Assembly (NCBI GenBank): GCA_009692045.1
Contig: SIAA01000001.1
Location: 1-64,000 of the forward strand
Direction of reading: 5' to 3'
Origin: Phycisphaerales bacterium
Lineage (GTDB): Bacteria; Planctomycetota; Phycisphaerae; Phycisphaerales; SM1A02
Length of the DNA stretch: 64,000 bases
A program made the translations under genes and the position numbers. The notes under the pieces are model-generated. The model was given only the letters and a program-made list of their open reading frames with translations, was not told the DNA's origin and made no database searches. Positions 7,473 through 16,391 of the stretch are shown here, in pieces. Each line of letters starts with the position of its first letter. The stretch's first letter is position 1.

Positions 7473-9467
7473 CTATTCATCGCTCTCCCGTAGTTTCGCG
7501 ACCACGCTCAAGTCCTCGAGCGTGGTCGTGTCCTGCCCCGAGTCCTTACCAGCGGCGATGTCACGAAGCAGCCGACGCATGATTTTGCCCGAGCGCGTCT
7601 TTGGAAGTGCCTGAGTGAACCGAATCACGTCGGGCTTGGCAATGGCGCCGATCTCGCGCCCGACATGCTCCTGAAGTTGCCGGGCCAGCGCCTTCCCCGC
7701 CTTGTCTTGCCAGCCCGGGCCCAGCGTGACGAATGCGGTGATGCCAGTTCCCTTTATCTCGTGGGGCATACCCACCACTGCGGCCTCCACCACGGACTCG
7801 TGAGAGACGAGCGCACTCTCCACCTCCATCGTGCCCAGCCGGTGCCCGCTCACATTGATGACATCATCTATTCGCCCCATGATCCAGAAGTAACCGCGTT
7901 CATCTCGGCGGGCGCCGTCGCCTGCCACATACATACCGGGAACCTTGCTCCAGTAAGTCTCGACATAGCGCTCACGATCACCGTGAATCCCCCGCAGCAT
8001 TCCAGGCCACGGTTGGCGAATGACCAGCAGCCCCCCAACATTGGGCGGCTGCTCTTCTCCCTGTTCGTCGACGATCGCCGCATCCACGCCGAACATGGGA
8101 ACTGTGCAGGAACCAGGCACCGTGGCAATCGCTGCTGGAAGCGGTGTGATGATGTGCCCGCCTGTTTCTGTCTGCCACATGGTGTCGACGATGGGGCATC
8201 GAGATGCACCGATGGTTTCGTGGTACCAAATCCACGCCTCGGGATTGATGGGCTCCCCTACCGTCCCGAGCAGGATCAGGCTTGAGAGGTCGTGCCCCTT
8301 GGGATGCTCATCGCCCCACTTCATGAAGGCACGAATCGCCGTAGGTGCGGTGTAGAACTGTGTGACTTTGTGGCGTTCAACCATGGACCACAGACGACTC
8401 TCCGAGGGAAAGTTGGGCGCACCCTCGTACATCAAAGTGGGCACACGATTGGGAAGGATGCCGTAGATCACATAGGAGTGGCCGGTGACCCAGCCAATGT
8501 CGGCGGTGCAGAAAAACACCTGTCCCCGATCCGGTTGCAGGTTGAAAGTCCAGCGCGCCGTGGCGGCGGTAAAGACCATGTACCCACCAATGGTGTGGCG
8601 AATCCCCTTGGGTTTGCCCGTTGAACCTGAGGTGTACAGCAGGAACAACAAATCCTCCGAGTCCATTGCTTCGCAGGGACAGGATGATTGTTGGGCGGCA
8701 ACAAGATCATGCCACCACACATCGCGGCCCTCGGACCAACTGACTGGGGTATTGGTGCGGCGCACTACGAGCACATGCTGAACTTCGGGAAGGCTCTTGC
8801 AGGCTTCGTCCACATTGCCTTTGAGCCCTACTACCGCACCGCGCCGAAACGCCCCATCGCAGGTGACGATGACTCGACTCGCCGCATCGTGGACGCGATC
8901 GACAATCGCCGGGGCGGCGAATCCTCCGAAGATCACGCTGTGCGCCGCACCAATGCGCGCGCAAGCGAGCATGGCGATCGCCAGTTCAGGCACCATCCCC
9001 ATATAGAGCGTCACGATGTCTCCCCGCGAGACACCCAGCGCCCTCAGAGCATGGGCGCAGCGACAGACCTCCCCGTGAAGTTCACGATAGGTGATGCGAC
9101 GAACCTCAAATCCATGCGGCTGGCTGGAGTTGGCTGGCTCTCCCTCCCAGATAATGGCGATGTCATCGCCGTGTCCCCCATCAATCTGCCGATCAATGCA
9201 GTTGAAACAGATGTTGGTGGTCGCACCGACGAACCACTGGGCATCCGGGCAACTCCATTCGAGGACGCGCTTCCACGGGCTGAACCAAGTGAAATCACTG
9301 GCAACATCGCCCCAGAATCCCTCAGGATCGCTGAGTGAGCGTTGATACATGGCCTTGTAGGTAGCCAGATCGGGAATGTGGGCCGCGCCGACAGCATCAC
9401 GGAAGCGCGCGTTTGGCTCAAAGACCCGATTCTCCACGAGGACGCTCTGAATGCCACGTTCAGCCAT
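7473..9467 (-). CDS. acs: Acetyl-CoA synthetase
   Basis: AMP-forming acetate:CoA ligase. 664 residues, normal for Acs. The ATP-binding loop YTSGSTGKPKG lies near residue 276, TMWQTETGG further on, and the adenylate-forming signature GRIDDVINVSGHRLGT near residue 540. The C-terminal PKTRSGKIMRR near residue 620 holds the lysine that acetylation silences in this family. The N-terminal FWGDVASDFTWFSPWK is the acetyl-CoA synthetase N-terminal domain. Same strand as alaS but separated by about 96 bp, so it may have its own promoter. Confidence 0.95.
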   Translation of the reverse strand: MAERGIQSVLVENRVFEPNARFRDAVGAAHIPDLATYKAMYQRSLSDPEGFWGDVASDFTWFSPWKRVLEWSCPDAQWFVGATTNICFNCIDRQIDGGHGDDIAIIWEGEPANSSQPHGFEVRRITYRELHGEVCRCAHALRALGVSRGDIVTLYMGMVPELAIAMLACARIGAAHSVIFGGFAAPAIVDRVHDAASRVIVTCDGAFRRGAVVGLKGNVDEACKSLPEVQHVLVVRRTNTPVSWSEGRDVWWHDLVAAQQSSCPCEAMDSEDLLFLLYTSGSTGKPKGIRHTIGGYMVFTAATARWTFNLQPDRGQVFFCTADIGWVTGHSYVIYGILPNRVPTLMYEGAPNFPSESRLWSMVERHKVTQFYTAPTAIRAFMKWGDEHPKGHDLSSLILLGTVGEPINPEAWIWYHETIGASRCPIVDTMWQTETGGHIITPLPAAIATVPGSCTVPMFGVDAAIVDEQGEEQPPNVGGLLVIRQPWPGMLRGIHGDRERYVETYWSKVPGMYVAGDGARRDERGYFWIMGRIDDVINVSGHRLGTMEVESALVSHESVVEAAVVGMPHEIKGTGITAFVTLGPGWQDKAGKALARQLQEHVGREIGAIAKPDVIRFTQALPKTRSGKIMRRLLRDIAAGKDSGQDTTTLEDLSVVAKLRESDE

Positions 9468-9563
9468 GCGTGCAGGCTAACCTCAACCGATCGCGCGCTA
9501 GTTGTCGTGTCCGGTCAGGACTGCCCGCTGGAGTAACGGGGCGATAGGAGCCAATGTCAGTAG

Positions 9564-12398
9564 TCAATGTTTGGATGCGTGCAGCTGCGCCGCCGCGATC
9601 GCTTCGTTCACTCGGCTTGGATCCTTGCCCCCAGCCTGCGCCGCATCAGGTTTGCCGCCACCGGAACCGCCGCACGCTTGCGCTGCCAACTTCACCCAAT
9701 CGCCGGCCTTGAGCCCCCGCGCAATCCACTCCTTCGGGCAGGATGCGGATATGAACACTCTCTGCGCTGCCGCATCGGCGCCAAGCAGCATGACAGGAAT
9801 GTCCGCGCGGGCGGCACATGCCACATCAATGCCGGCAAAGAGTGACTGCGCGTCCGCGCCCTCAATGAACGCGACGAACGCACCCGCGCCGTGGCTGCCG
9901 ATGAGCGACCGCACCGCATCAACTACTAGCACTCGAGTGGCGCCCTCGCTGCGCTTGCGCGCCGCCTTACCTTTGTCGCGCAGCCCTTCCAGGAGTGGTG
10001 CGATGCGTGCCTTGGCGAGAACACCCAGACTGAGCGCAGCCTCGAGACGGGTGATCTCCGTGATTTCTGCGGCGAGGGCTGCCTCGTCTACTAGTAGATG
10101 AGCCGCGGCAATACGCCCTTCCAATCCCTTGGCGGCCTCACGCGATGCCATAGCCGCCGCACCTGTCAGGCCGAAGACTCGACGCACACCAGCAGCGAGC
10201 GCACCCTCGCTCAGCAACATGAATGCCACGGCCGCGCCCGTCGATGCCAAGTGGGTCCCTCCACAAAACTCCACGCTCGCAGCCTGCCACTTCGGTGCCG
10301 AGGCGTCGGAGAGCAAATCCGCCACGCGCGCGCCAACCGAGACGACTCGCACCGGATCGGGATATCGCTCACCAAACACGGCGCGCAGTCCTTGAATCGG
10401 CCGCGCCGCCGCCAGCGGCACTGTTGCTGAGTCCACCTCTTGATCACGATCAATCCACTCATTGATGAGTTGCTCAACCCGCCCTAGTTCGTTTGGCTCC
10501 GGCGCTTTGCGTACTGAGTAGTCGAAACGCAACTTGTCCGCCGCCACCAGCGAACCCTTTTGCTGCACCTCCTCCCCAACCACTTCGCGCAGCGCCCAGT
10601 TGAGCATGTGCGTGGCTGTGTGATTGGCGCGAATCATTTGCCGGCGCGCAGCGTCGGGTCGCAGCGACACTTCATCACCGGGGGCGATTTGCCCCGCAGT
10701 GCCAGACCCGATGTGCAACACATAGCCGCCGAATACCTGAGTATCTGTGACTGCGAACAGGCCTGACGCGCCATGAATCTCTCCGCGGTCGCCCTCCTGC
10801 CCCCCTGCCTCGGCGTAGAAGTTGCTTGCGAGCGTCAGTATGCCGCATGGGGCCAAATCTGGCTGTGCTGCCGAGTTCGCCGCCGATGCGGCGGATGCGG
10901 CAGATGCTGCTGCCTCCGCAGTGGTGATCAGCTCTCGCCCGTTCCACACTGCCACGACTCGCGTGGTGATGGGTGCACCCTCATACTTGTACGAGTCATC
11001 AGTGGGTGCAATCCCCAGTTGCGATAGCTGCCCTATAGCGTCGGGCGGCAACTCAGTTCGCTTCGCAGCATCGGCAGTACCGGCACGGCTGGTGGCACGG
11101 GCTCGATCCATGAGCAACTCGTATCCACTGGTATCAACTGTGAGCCCGCGCTCCTGTGCCATCACGGCAGTGAGATCAACGGGAAATCCAAAGGTGTCAT
11201 GCAGGCGAAATGCGTCCTCGGCCGCGATGCGCTTGCCGCCACGATCAGCTGCCTCATCAAAGAGGGCCAGACCCCGATCCATGGTTCGCGCGAATGCCTC
11301 CTCCTCAGCACCAATGATGGCAGCGGCGTGACTGGCCTTCTGCCCAATCTCTGGAAAGGCGCAGCCGAGTGTTTCAACAACACTGGGTACGAGCGCGTGC
11401 AGAAACGGCCCCTTCACCCCCAGCGTCTGGCGACCATGGCGAGCGGCGCGTCTCAGAATGCGGCGCAGCACATAGTTGCGACCATCGTTGCCCGGCCCCG
11501 CACCATCACAGGCCGCCACCGTCAGGCAGCGCACATGATCGGCGATCACGCGGTAGGCAGTATCAACAGGATCAGCGAGCACCCCACCATAAGTTCGCGC
11601 GCCGGTCTGCCGCTCGATCGCCGCAAAGAGCGGACTCCACAAATCAGTGTCATAGTTGCTGCGTTTCTTCTGGATCACGCTGACCAGTCGCTCTAGGCCC
11701 ATCCCCGTATCAACATGCCGCGCGGGAAGATGCTTGAGAGACCTGTCCGCCTCGCGATTGAACTGAATGAACACGAGGTTCCAGATTTCCAAGACATCGG
11801 GATCGCCGGAATTGACCCGACTCGCTGCATCGCGGCCACCCACTCGATCAAAATGGATCTCGCTGCAGGGCCCACAGGGGCCGGTCTCTCCCATCTCCCA
11901 GAAGTTGTCCTTCATATTGCCGGGAAGCACGCGCGCCGCCGGCAGATAGCGCAACCACATGTCGCGCGCCTCGTGATCGGGCGCGAGCCCCATGGCGGCG
12001 TTCCCCTCGAACCAGGTGGCATAGAGCCGCTCCGGTGCGAGGGCAAACTCTCCGGTGAGAAGTTCCCAGGCCCAGCGGATCGCCTCCTGTTTGAAGTAAT
12101 CCCCGAAGGACCAGTTTCCCAGCATCTCGAAGAAGGTGTGGTGATAGACATCGCGCCCCACATCTTCCAGATCATTGTGTTTGCCGCCGGCGCGGATGCA
12201 CTTCTGGGTGTTGACCGCGCGCCGGTAGGGCCGCGAGCCGCGACCGAGGAACACATCCTTGAACTGATTCATCCCGGCATTGGTGAAGAGCAGAGTGGGA
12301 TCGTCGTAGGGCACCACTGGACTCGAAGCCGCAAAGGTGTGACCCGCCTCCTTCTCAAAGTAGGAGATGAACTTCGCTCTGATTTCGGCGGCCTGCAT
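9564..12398 (-). CDS. alaS: Alanyl-tRNA synthetase
   Basis: Class II synthetase charging tRNA-Ala, with an editing domain. About 944 residues, a little longer than the usual 875. Motifs seen: FTNAGMNQFKDVFLG near residue 40, GRNYVLRRILRRAARHG (motif 3 area), the editing-site NHTATHMLNWALREVVG and VEFCGGTHLASTG (zinc-type histidine and cysteine ligands), and a C-terminal DHHA1-type region ending SGGGKPDAAQAGG. Low-complexity Ala-rich stretches (AAASAASAASAANSAAQ) interrupt the region before the editing domain. Start set at 12398 (MQAAEIRAKF), the second of two close ATGs. Confidence 0.96.
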   Translation of the reverse strand: MQAAEIRAKFISYFEKEAGHTFAASSPVVPYDDPTLLFTNAGMNQFKDVFLGRGSRPYRRAVNTQKCIRAGGKHNDLEDVGRDVYHHTFFEMLGNWSFGDYFKQEAIRWAWELLTGEFALAPERLYATWFEGNAAMGLAPDHEARDMWLRYLPAARVLPGNMKDNFWEMGETGPCGPCSEIHFDRVGGRDAASRVNSGDPDVLEIWNLVFIQFNREADRSLKHLPARHVDTGMGLERLVSVIQKKRSNYDTDLWSPLFAAIERQTGARTYGGVLADPVDTAYRVIADHVRCLTVAACDGAGPGNDGRNYVLRRILRRAARHGRQTLGVKGPFLHALVPSVVETLGCAFPEIGQKASHAAAIIGAEEEAFARTMDRGLALFDEAADRGGKRIAAEDAFRLHDTFGFPVDLTAVMAQERGLTVDTSGYELLMDRARATSRAGTADAAKRTELPPDAIGQLSQLGIAPTDDSYKYEGAPITTRVVAVWNGRELITTAEAAASAASAASAANSAAQPDLAPCGILTLASNFYAEAGGQEGDRGEIHGASGLFAVTDTQVFGGYVLHIGSGTAGQIAPGDEVSLRPDAARRQMIRANHTATHMLNWALREVVGEEVQQKGSLVAADKLRFDYSVRKAPEPNELGRVEQLINEWIDRDQEVDSATVPLAAARPIQGLRAVFGERYPDPVRVVSVGARVADLLSDASAPKWQAASVEFCGGTHLASTGAAVAFMLLSEGALAAGVRRVFGLTGAAAMASREAAKGLEGRIAAAHLLVDEAALAAEITEITRLEAALSLGVLAKARIAPLLEGLRDKGKAARKRSEGATRVLVVDAVRSLIGSHGAGAFVAFIEGADAQSLFAGIDVACAARADIPVMLLGADAAAQRVFISASCPKEWIARGLKAGDWVKLAAQACGGSGGGKPDAAQAGGKDPSRVNEAIAAAQLHASKH

Positions 12399-12438
12399 GA
12401 TGCGGTGCAAGTTACCGCGTGGTGGCTACGGCGCCACC

Positions 12439-12786
12439 TCGCCAATTCCGGGCGAATGGCCGACCCCGGCCCTCGATCGCTGGATGTACCCCTTCAATCC
12501 GACTCCAGGTACGCGGCCAACGATCTCGACCTTCGGTTCAACACCGGGCGCTCCCGAGTTTGACAGTCGCGATGGCCAGATGATTGTTGGATTCACCACG
12601 ACCGATCAGATTCCGCCCGGCCTCGAGATGAGCCGCTACTTCGTTCATTCAGCACGGCTGACTCTGCAGACATCGAACGGCGTGGCCATCTATGACGAAT
12701 CCACTGACCCCTGGACAGCATCTCTGGCCAGCAGCGCAGTTGATGGAGGCGATCTCTCTCAACTGCTGAGTGCCTGGAATCCCTAG
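12439..12786 (+). pseudogene. Decayed remnant of a large secreted dockerin-type protein
   Basis: An open frame runs from inside the alaS 5' end to the stop at 12786. From about 12439 it reads GEWPTPALDRWMYPFN, ISTFGS, FDSRDGQMIVGF, and then a short conserved-looking strand region. I recognise this as the beginning of a type of long planctomycete secreted protein. After only about 90 residues it jumps to VDGGDLSQLLSAWNP, the tail of a dockerin-like repeat. No signal peptide precedes it. The simplest reading is a gene that has lost its 5' end to the alaS boundary and its whole middle to an in-frame deletion. It could still be expressed as a small protein. Confidence 0.55.
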
Positions 12787-12801
12787 GAACATTCGCGAGG
12801 C

Positions 12802-13092
12802 TCATACCGGCAGCGCGGAACGCGCGTCAACAATGACTTGGCGCACAGCTCGCAGAGTGTCCTCAATCTCACGCACACTCACGCGCAGCACTTGAGCAAC
12901 CTCCTCGCAGGTGAGCTCCTCGGTGTAACGAAGCATGGTGACCATGCGTTCGTGCCGTGTCAGCAGCCCCGACACTTCGCGGATGAATGAATGATCTGCT
13001 CGGCTCATCGGTACCACCCTCGCTCGGCTGGAACTGGAAACCTCAAGACGACTGCTGCTGGCTGATAAAAGCGTAGCACATTGCTGACTCAT
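12802..13092 (-). CDS. Small sigma-70 region-4-like HTH protein
   Basis: 96 residues, or 68 if translation begins at the internal ATG at 13008 (MSRADHSFIREVSG), which has a GAGG upstream. The C-terminal half, LTRHERMVTMLRYTEELTCEEVAQVLRVSVREIEDTLRAV in two pieces, follows the sigma region 4 helix-turn-helix pattern (E..V..LRY.EELT..E.A..L..S...I). There is no region 2, so it cannot be a full sigma factor. The ATG at 13092 overlaps the stop of the HD-GYP gene by 4 bases, so the two are one unit. It probably modulates transcription, or is a protein-level partner of the HD-GYP enzyme. Confidence 0.65.
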   Translation of the reverse strand: MSQQCATLLSASSSRLEVSSSSRARVVPMSRADHSFIREVSGLLTRHERMVTMLRYTEELTCEEVAQVLRVSVREIEDTLRAVRQVIVDARSALPV

Positions 13093-13724
13093 GCGGCACT
13101 CCTTTGGAGAGCGAGATCGCTCTCGTTGATCATTTCGAAGTCGATCTCGGCAAACGCCGAGGCGAGGGCTGGGTCAAACTGCGTTCCTGAACAGGCGCGC
13201 ACCTCGGCAAGTGCGGCCTCATGTCCCATGGCCTTGCGGTAGGGACGATCTGAAACCATGGCGTCATAGGCATCAGCGACGGCGATTATTCGAGCAATCA
13301 GAGGAACTGCCTCGCCCGAAACTCCGTAGGGGTATCCCCTTCCGTCCCATCTTTCGTGATGCAGTCGCACGCTCTCGGTGCAGACAGCGGTCGAGCAGGC
13401 CCAACGAAGCATCTCATATCCAAGTTGGGGATGCTCGCGAACACGGGCGAACTCCGACTCTGTGAGTGCGCCTGGCTTGTCGAGGATGCTGGCAGGGATG
13501 CCGAGTTTGCCGATGTCATGCACCATCGCCGTCGCCGCGACCGCGCGGAGTTCCTCTCCTCGAAGTCCGGTCTTGATTGCCAGTTCTAGAGCGAGGCGCG
13601 CCACCCGAGCGCAGTGCGAAGCCGTTGCTGGCGATGCATCACGAACGATTCCATGCAGCGAACTCCACTGGGGAATCTCTCCTCGAGTAAAAGCGGCTGG
13701 TTCTGTGTCCTGTGCTTGGCGCAT
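13089..13724 (-). CDS. HD-GYP domain phosphohydrolase (probable cyclic-di-GMP phosphodiesterase)
   Basis: 211 residues, essentially a single HD-GYP domain without a visible sensor domain. Motifs: SHCARVARL, the metal-binding MVHDIGKLGIP near residue 67, HHERWDGRGYPYG (the HHExxDGxGYP signature) near residue 121, and ADAYDAMVSDRPYRKA. In this family these support hydrolysis of cyclic di-GMP. Coupled to the sigma-region-4-like gene by a 4-base overlap, suggesting second-messenger output linked to transcription. Divergent from the DUF1015-serA-serC operon. Confidence 0.88.
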   Translation of the reverse strand: MRQAQDTEPAAFTRGEIPQWSSLHGIVRDASPATASHCARVARLALELAIKTGLRGEELRAVAATAMVHDIGKLGIPASILDKPGALTESEFARVREHPQLGYEMLRWACSTAVCTESVRLHHERWDGRGYPYGVSGEAVPLIARIIAVADAYDAMVSDRPYRKAMGHEAALAEVRACSGTQFDPALASAFAEIDFEMINESDLALQRSAA

Positions 13725-13878
13725 TGATGTACTCCGAGTGGCAGGTAACGAATCGGAGGGCTAGGGACTCGACTTGAGTACAGTTGTCATCTTTGTCGCC
13801 TTTCCCAGTCTCCACCCCCCGCTTGTGACCCTTACACTTCCCGACCATGGCTCTGCCGGCCCCATTCATCATCCTCCC

Positions 13879-15102
13879 GTGCTAAGAGTCCATCCATATC
13901 GAGCCATCCGTCCGATTCGCGGCAAGGTGTCGGAGGTCGCGTGTCCGCCCTACGACACATTGGATCGCTCAGAGGCTGCCGCGATCGCGGCCCAGAGTGG
14001 GGACAGCTTTGTGCATGTGATTCGCCCCGACATGCATCTACCCGCGGACCAGAGTGGCGACAACCCCGCAATCCATGCGCAGGCGAAACATGCTCTCGAA
14101 GCGATGCTTGCTCGCGGGGTGTTGCTTCAGGAACCCGAGCCGGTGCTCTTCGTCTACAGGCAGTCGGTAGGCGGGCGCCGTCAGACCGGACTGGTTTGCT
14201 GTGTTGATGTAGATGCCTACCGTCGCGGCGACATCAGGAAACATGAACACACGAGGCCTGAGAAGGAACTCGAGCGAGCCGAACACATATTCGTAACGGG
14301 CGCCCACACCGAGCCGGTGTTTCTTGCGGTACGCAGCGAAGAGTTGCGCTCTCTGCTCGCGCGCAGCATGAACAATCGTCCTCTCTATCACTTTGTGGCA
14401 AAGGATGGAGTAACCCACTCCCTCTGGGTGGTGGAGGAGCATCTGGCCTACACCGAACTTTTTGCCAACATTCCGCGCCTCTACATCGCTGATGGACATC
14501 ATCGATCGGCGGCAGCTGATGTAGTGGCACGCCGGTTGGCCGAGACCGATCTCACCCAGAACGGGGACTCGCCGGCACGCCGATTCCCCGCCGTGATATT
14601 TCCGGCAACCGATCTGTTCATTGCCCCCTACCACCGCGTCATCTGGCCTCACGAGGGAGCGAGTGCTAGTTCGATACTGGCACGGTTGATGGCAGGTGCG
14701 GCGCTGGCGCCGTGGGATGGCGGCGATCCGGGATTTCGTCATGCCTGCTGCGTAAGAACGAAAGGAGCTTGGCATCGGATCATGCTTCCACCTAGACCAG
14801 CCGGATTGAGGAATCCCGCCGAGGAGATGGATGTCTACAAGTTGCAAGCGAAAATCTTGGGGCCGATTCTCGGCATCGAGGACCCCCGGAGAGATCCTCG
14901 TATCGGATTCGTTGGCGGCAAGGGTGCGGAATACCTGGCGCAACTGGTTGACTCAGGTCGGGCACTCGCCGCATTCTGCATGCACCCTTGTAGTTTCGAT
15001 GAACTGGCGGAGGTTGCCGACGCGGGGTTGGTAATGCCACCGAAATCCACGTGGTTTGAGCCCAAGTTGCGCAGCGGGCTGTTTCTGCACCGATTCGCTT
15101 GA
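13879..15102 (+). CDS. DUF1015 family protein in a serine operon
   Basis: About 407 residues from GTG at 13879 (VLRVHPYRAIRP), which fits the usual DUF1015 start; a TTG at 13774 would add 35 low-quality residues. Family marks: KVSEVACPPYDTLDR near residue 20, the central RIY-type segment RLYIADGHHRSAAAD, and FIAPYHRVI. The ADGHHR segment resembles the catalytic GxHR motif of ParB-like nucleotide-dependent enzymes. The function of DUF1015 is not established to my knowledge. Its placement directly before serA and serC points to phosphoserine or serine metabolism; a kinase or phosphatase role is inference only. Confidence 0.82.
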   Translation: MLRVHPYRAIRPIRGKVSEVACPPYDTLDRSEAAAIAAQSGDSFVHVIRPDMHLPADQSGDNPAIHAQAKHALEAMLARGVLLQEPEPVLFVYRQSVGGRRQTGLVCCVDVDAYRRGDIRKHEHTRPEKELERAEHIFVTGAHTEPVFLAVRSEELRSLLARSMNNRPLYHFVAKDGVTHSLWVVEEHLAYTELFANIPRLYIADGHHRSAAADVVARRLAETDLTQNGDSPARRFPAVIFPATDLFIAPYHRVIWPHEGASASSILARLMAGAALAPWDGGDPGFRHACCVRTKGAWHRIMLPPRPAGLRNPAEEMDVYKLQAKILGPILGIEDPRRDPRIGFVGGKGAEYLAQLVDSGRALAAFCMHPCSFDELAEVADAGLVMPPKSTWFEPKLRSGLFLHRFA

Positions 15103-15137
15103 GTGAATCGGAGTGCGCTGAAGGTAAACTGATCGGC

Positions 15138-16391
15138 ATGAGTTCATCACTGACTCGCCCAGGGGGCCAGACGCCCATGCGCACCACACCGGCTCGCGTT
15201 CTGATCGCCGAGCCACTCCTCCACGGTGCAGTTGTCGCTCTCAAGCAGGCGGGATTCGATGTTGTTCACAATCCCCACCTGACAGAGTCCTCATTGACGG
15301 CTGCCGTGCGGGATCTTGAACCTGATGTTCTCGTGGTCCGTGGAATCCCGGTGACAGAAGCAACGCTCTTGGCAAGCAAACATCTTTCGCTGGTGGTTCA
15401 TGCGGGATCCGGTGCCGAGGGCATCGACATCGCTGCCGCGAGCCGCCGCGGCACCTTGGTCGCCCACTGCCCGGCCCGCGGTGCCGCTGCGGTGGCAGAA
15501 CTCGCATTCGGGCTGATCCTTACCTGTGATCGCCGCATTCCCGAACAGGTCGCTGCCACGCGCGCAGGAAGTTTTGATCACACCAAGTTTTTGGACGCCC
15601 ACGGATTGCACGGGCGCAGCCTGGGAATAATCGGACTCGGATTGGTCGGTCAAGAGGTTGCCAAGCGCGGTCGCAGTTTCGGTATGCATGTGCTGGCGTG
15701 GAGTCCCAATATCACCGAGCAACGATGCGACATCCTCGGTATTGATCTCTGCAGCAATCTTGTGAATCTCGCCAAGTTGTCGGATGTGGTCTCGGTGAGT
15801 GTGACGGGCAACGAGCAGACGCATCATTTGCTTGGGCCTAAGTTCCTGCAGGCCATGCGACCTGGGGCGATCCTGGTGAACACGAGCCAAGGATCAGTCA
15901 TTGATGAGGCAGCGCTGCTGGTGGCGGTCAAGCAGGCTGGAATCAGAGTTGGATTGGATAGCTTCGGGGAGAGGTCAGCCTCGCCTCTCACGGCGGAACT
16001 GTTGGCTCAGAGCGCCGTGTATGGCACCCAGTGCACTGGCGCGATCACCGAACAAGCCTCGGCTGCTGTGGCTGAGGATGCCGTGCGCATTGTGCGCGCG
16101 TGGAGCGAAGAGGGTCGCGCTCCCAATTGCCTCAATGTCGCCTCCAGCACCCACGCGAGTGCTCTGCTCACTCTCCGTCATGAAAACTGCCCGGGCGTTC
16201 TGGCTCGCGTGTTCGAACTCTTGGGAGGGGCCGAGATCAATATTGAAGAGATGGACAACACCATCTGCGCCGGCGGACAGGCGGCGGTTGCTCGCATCCA
16301 TCTCTCCCATGCGCCTGATGCCGCTCTGACGGCGGCAGTCCGCGCCATTCCCCATGTTTTTTCGGCCACGGTCGCCCAACTGAACCCATGA
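15138..16391 (+). CDS. serA: D-3-phosphoglycerate dehydrogenase
   Basis: First committed step of serine synthesis, 3-phosphoglycerate + NAD to 3-phosphohydroxypyruvate. About 417 residues. The NAD-binding Rossmann motif GIIGLGLVGQEVAKR is followed by the D-isomer dehydrogenase block MRPGAILVNTSQGSVIDE with the catalytic Arg/Glu region. The C-terminal ACT domain (ENCPGVLARVFELL, INIEEMDN) is where serine feedback usually binds. ATG at 15138 is used; a TTG at 15099 overlaps the DUF1015 stop by 4 bases and could also serve. The stop overlaps the serC start (ATGA). Confidence 0.93.
   Translation: MSSSLTRPGGQTPMRTTPARVLIAEPLLHGAVVALKQAGFDVVHNPHLTESSLTAAVRDLEPDVLVVRGIPVTEATLLASKHLSLVVHAGSGAEGIDIAAASRRGTLVAHCPARGAAAVAELAFGLILTCDRRIPEQVAATRAGSFDHTKFLDAHGLHGRSLGIIGLGLVGQEVAKRGRSFGMHVLAWSPNITEQRCDILGIDLCSNLVNLAKLSDVVSVSVTGNEQTHHLLGPKFLQAMRPGAILVNTSQGSVIDEAALLVAVKQAGIRVGLDSFGERSASPLTAELLAQSAVYGTQCTGAITEQASAAVAEDAVRIVRAWSEEGRAPNCLNVASSTHASALLTLRHENCPGVLARVFELLGGAEINIEEMDNTICAGGQAAVARIHLSHAPDAALTAAVRAIPHVFSATVAQLNP

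Noticed and set aside
11715-12563. 282-codon frame on the plus strand
   Set aside because: Lies antisense to alaS; composition is typical of a shadow.
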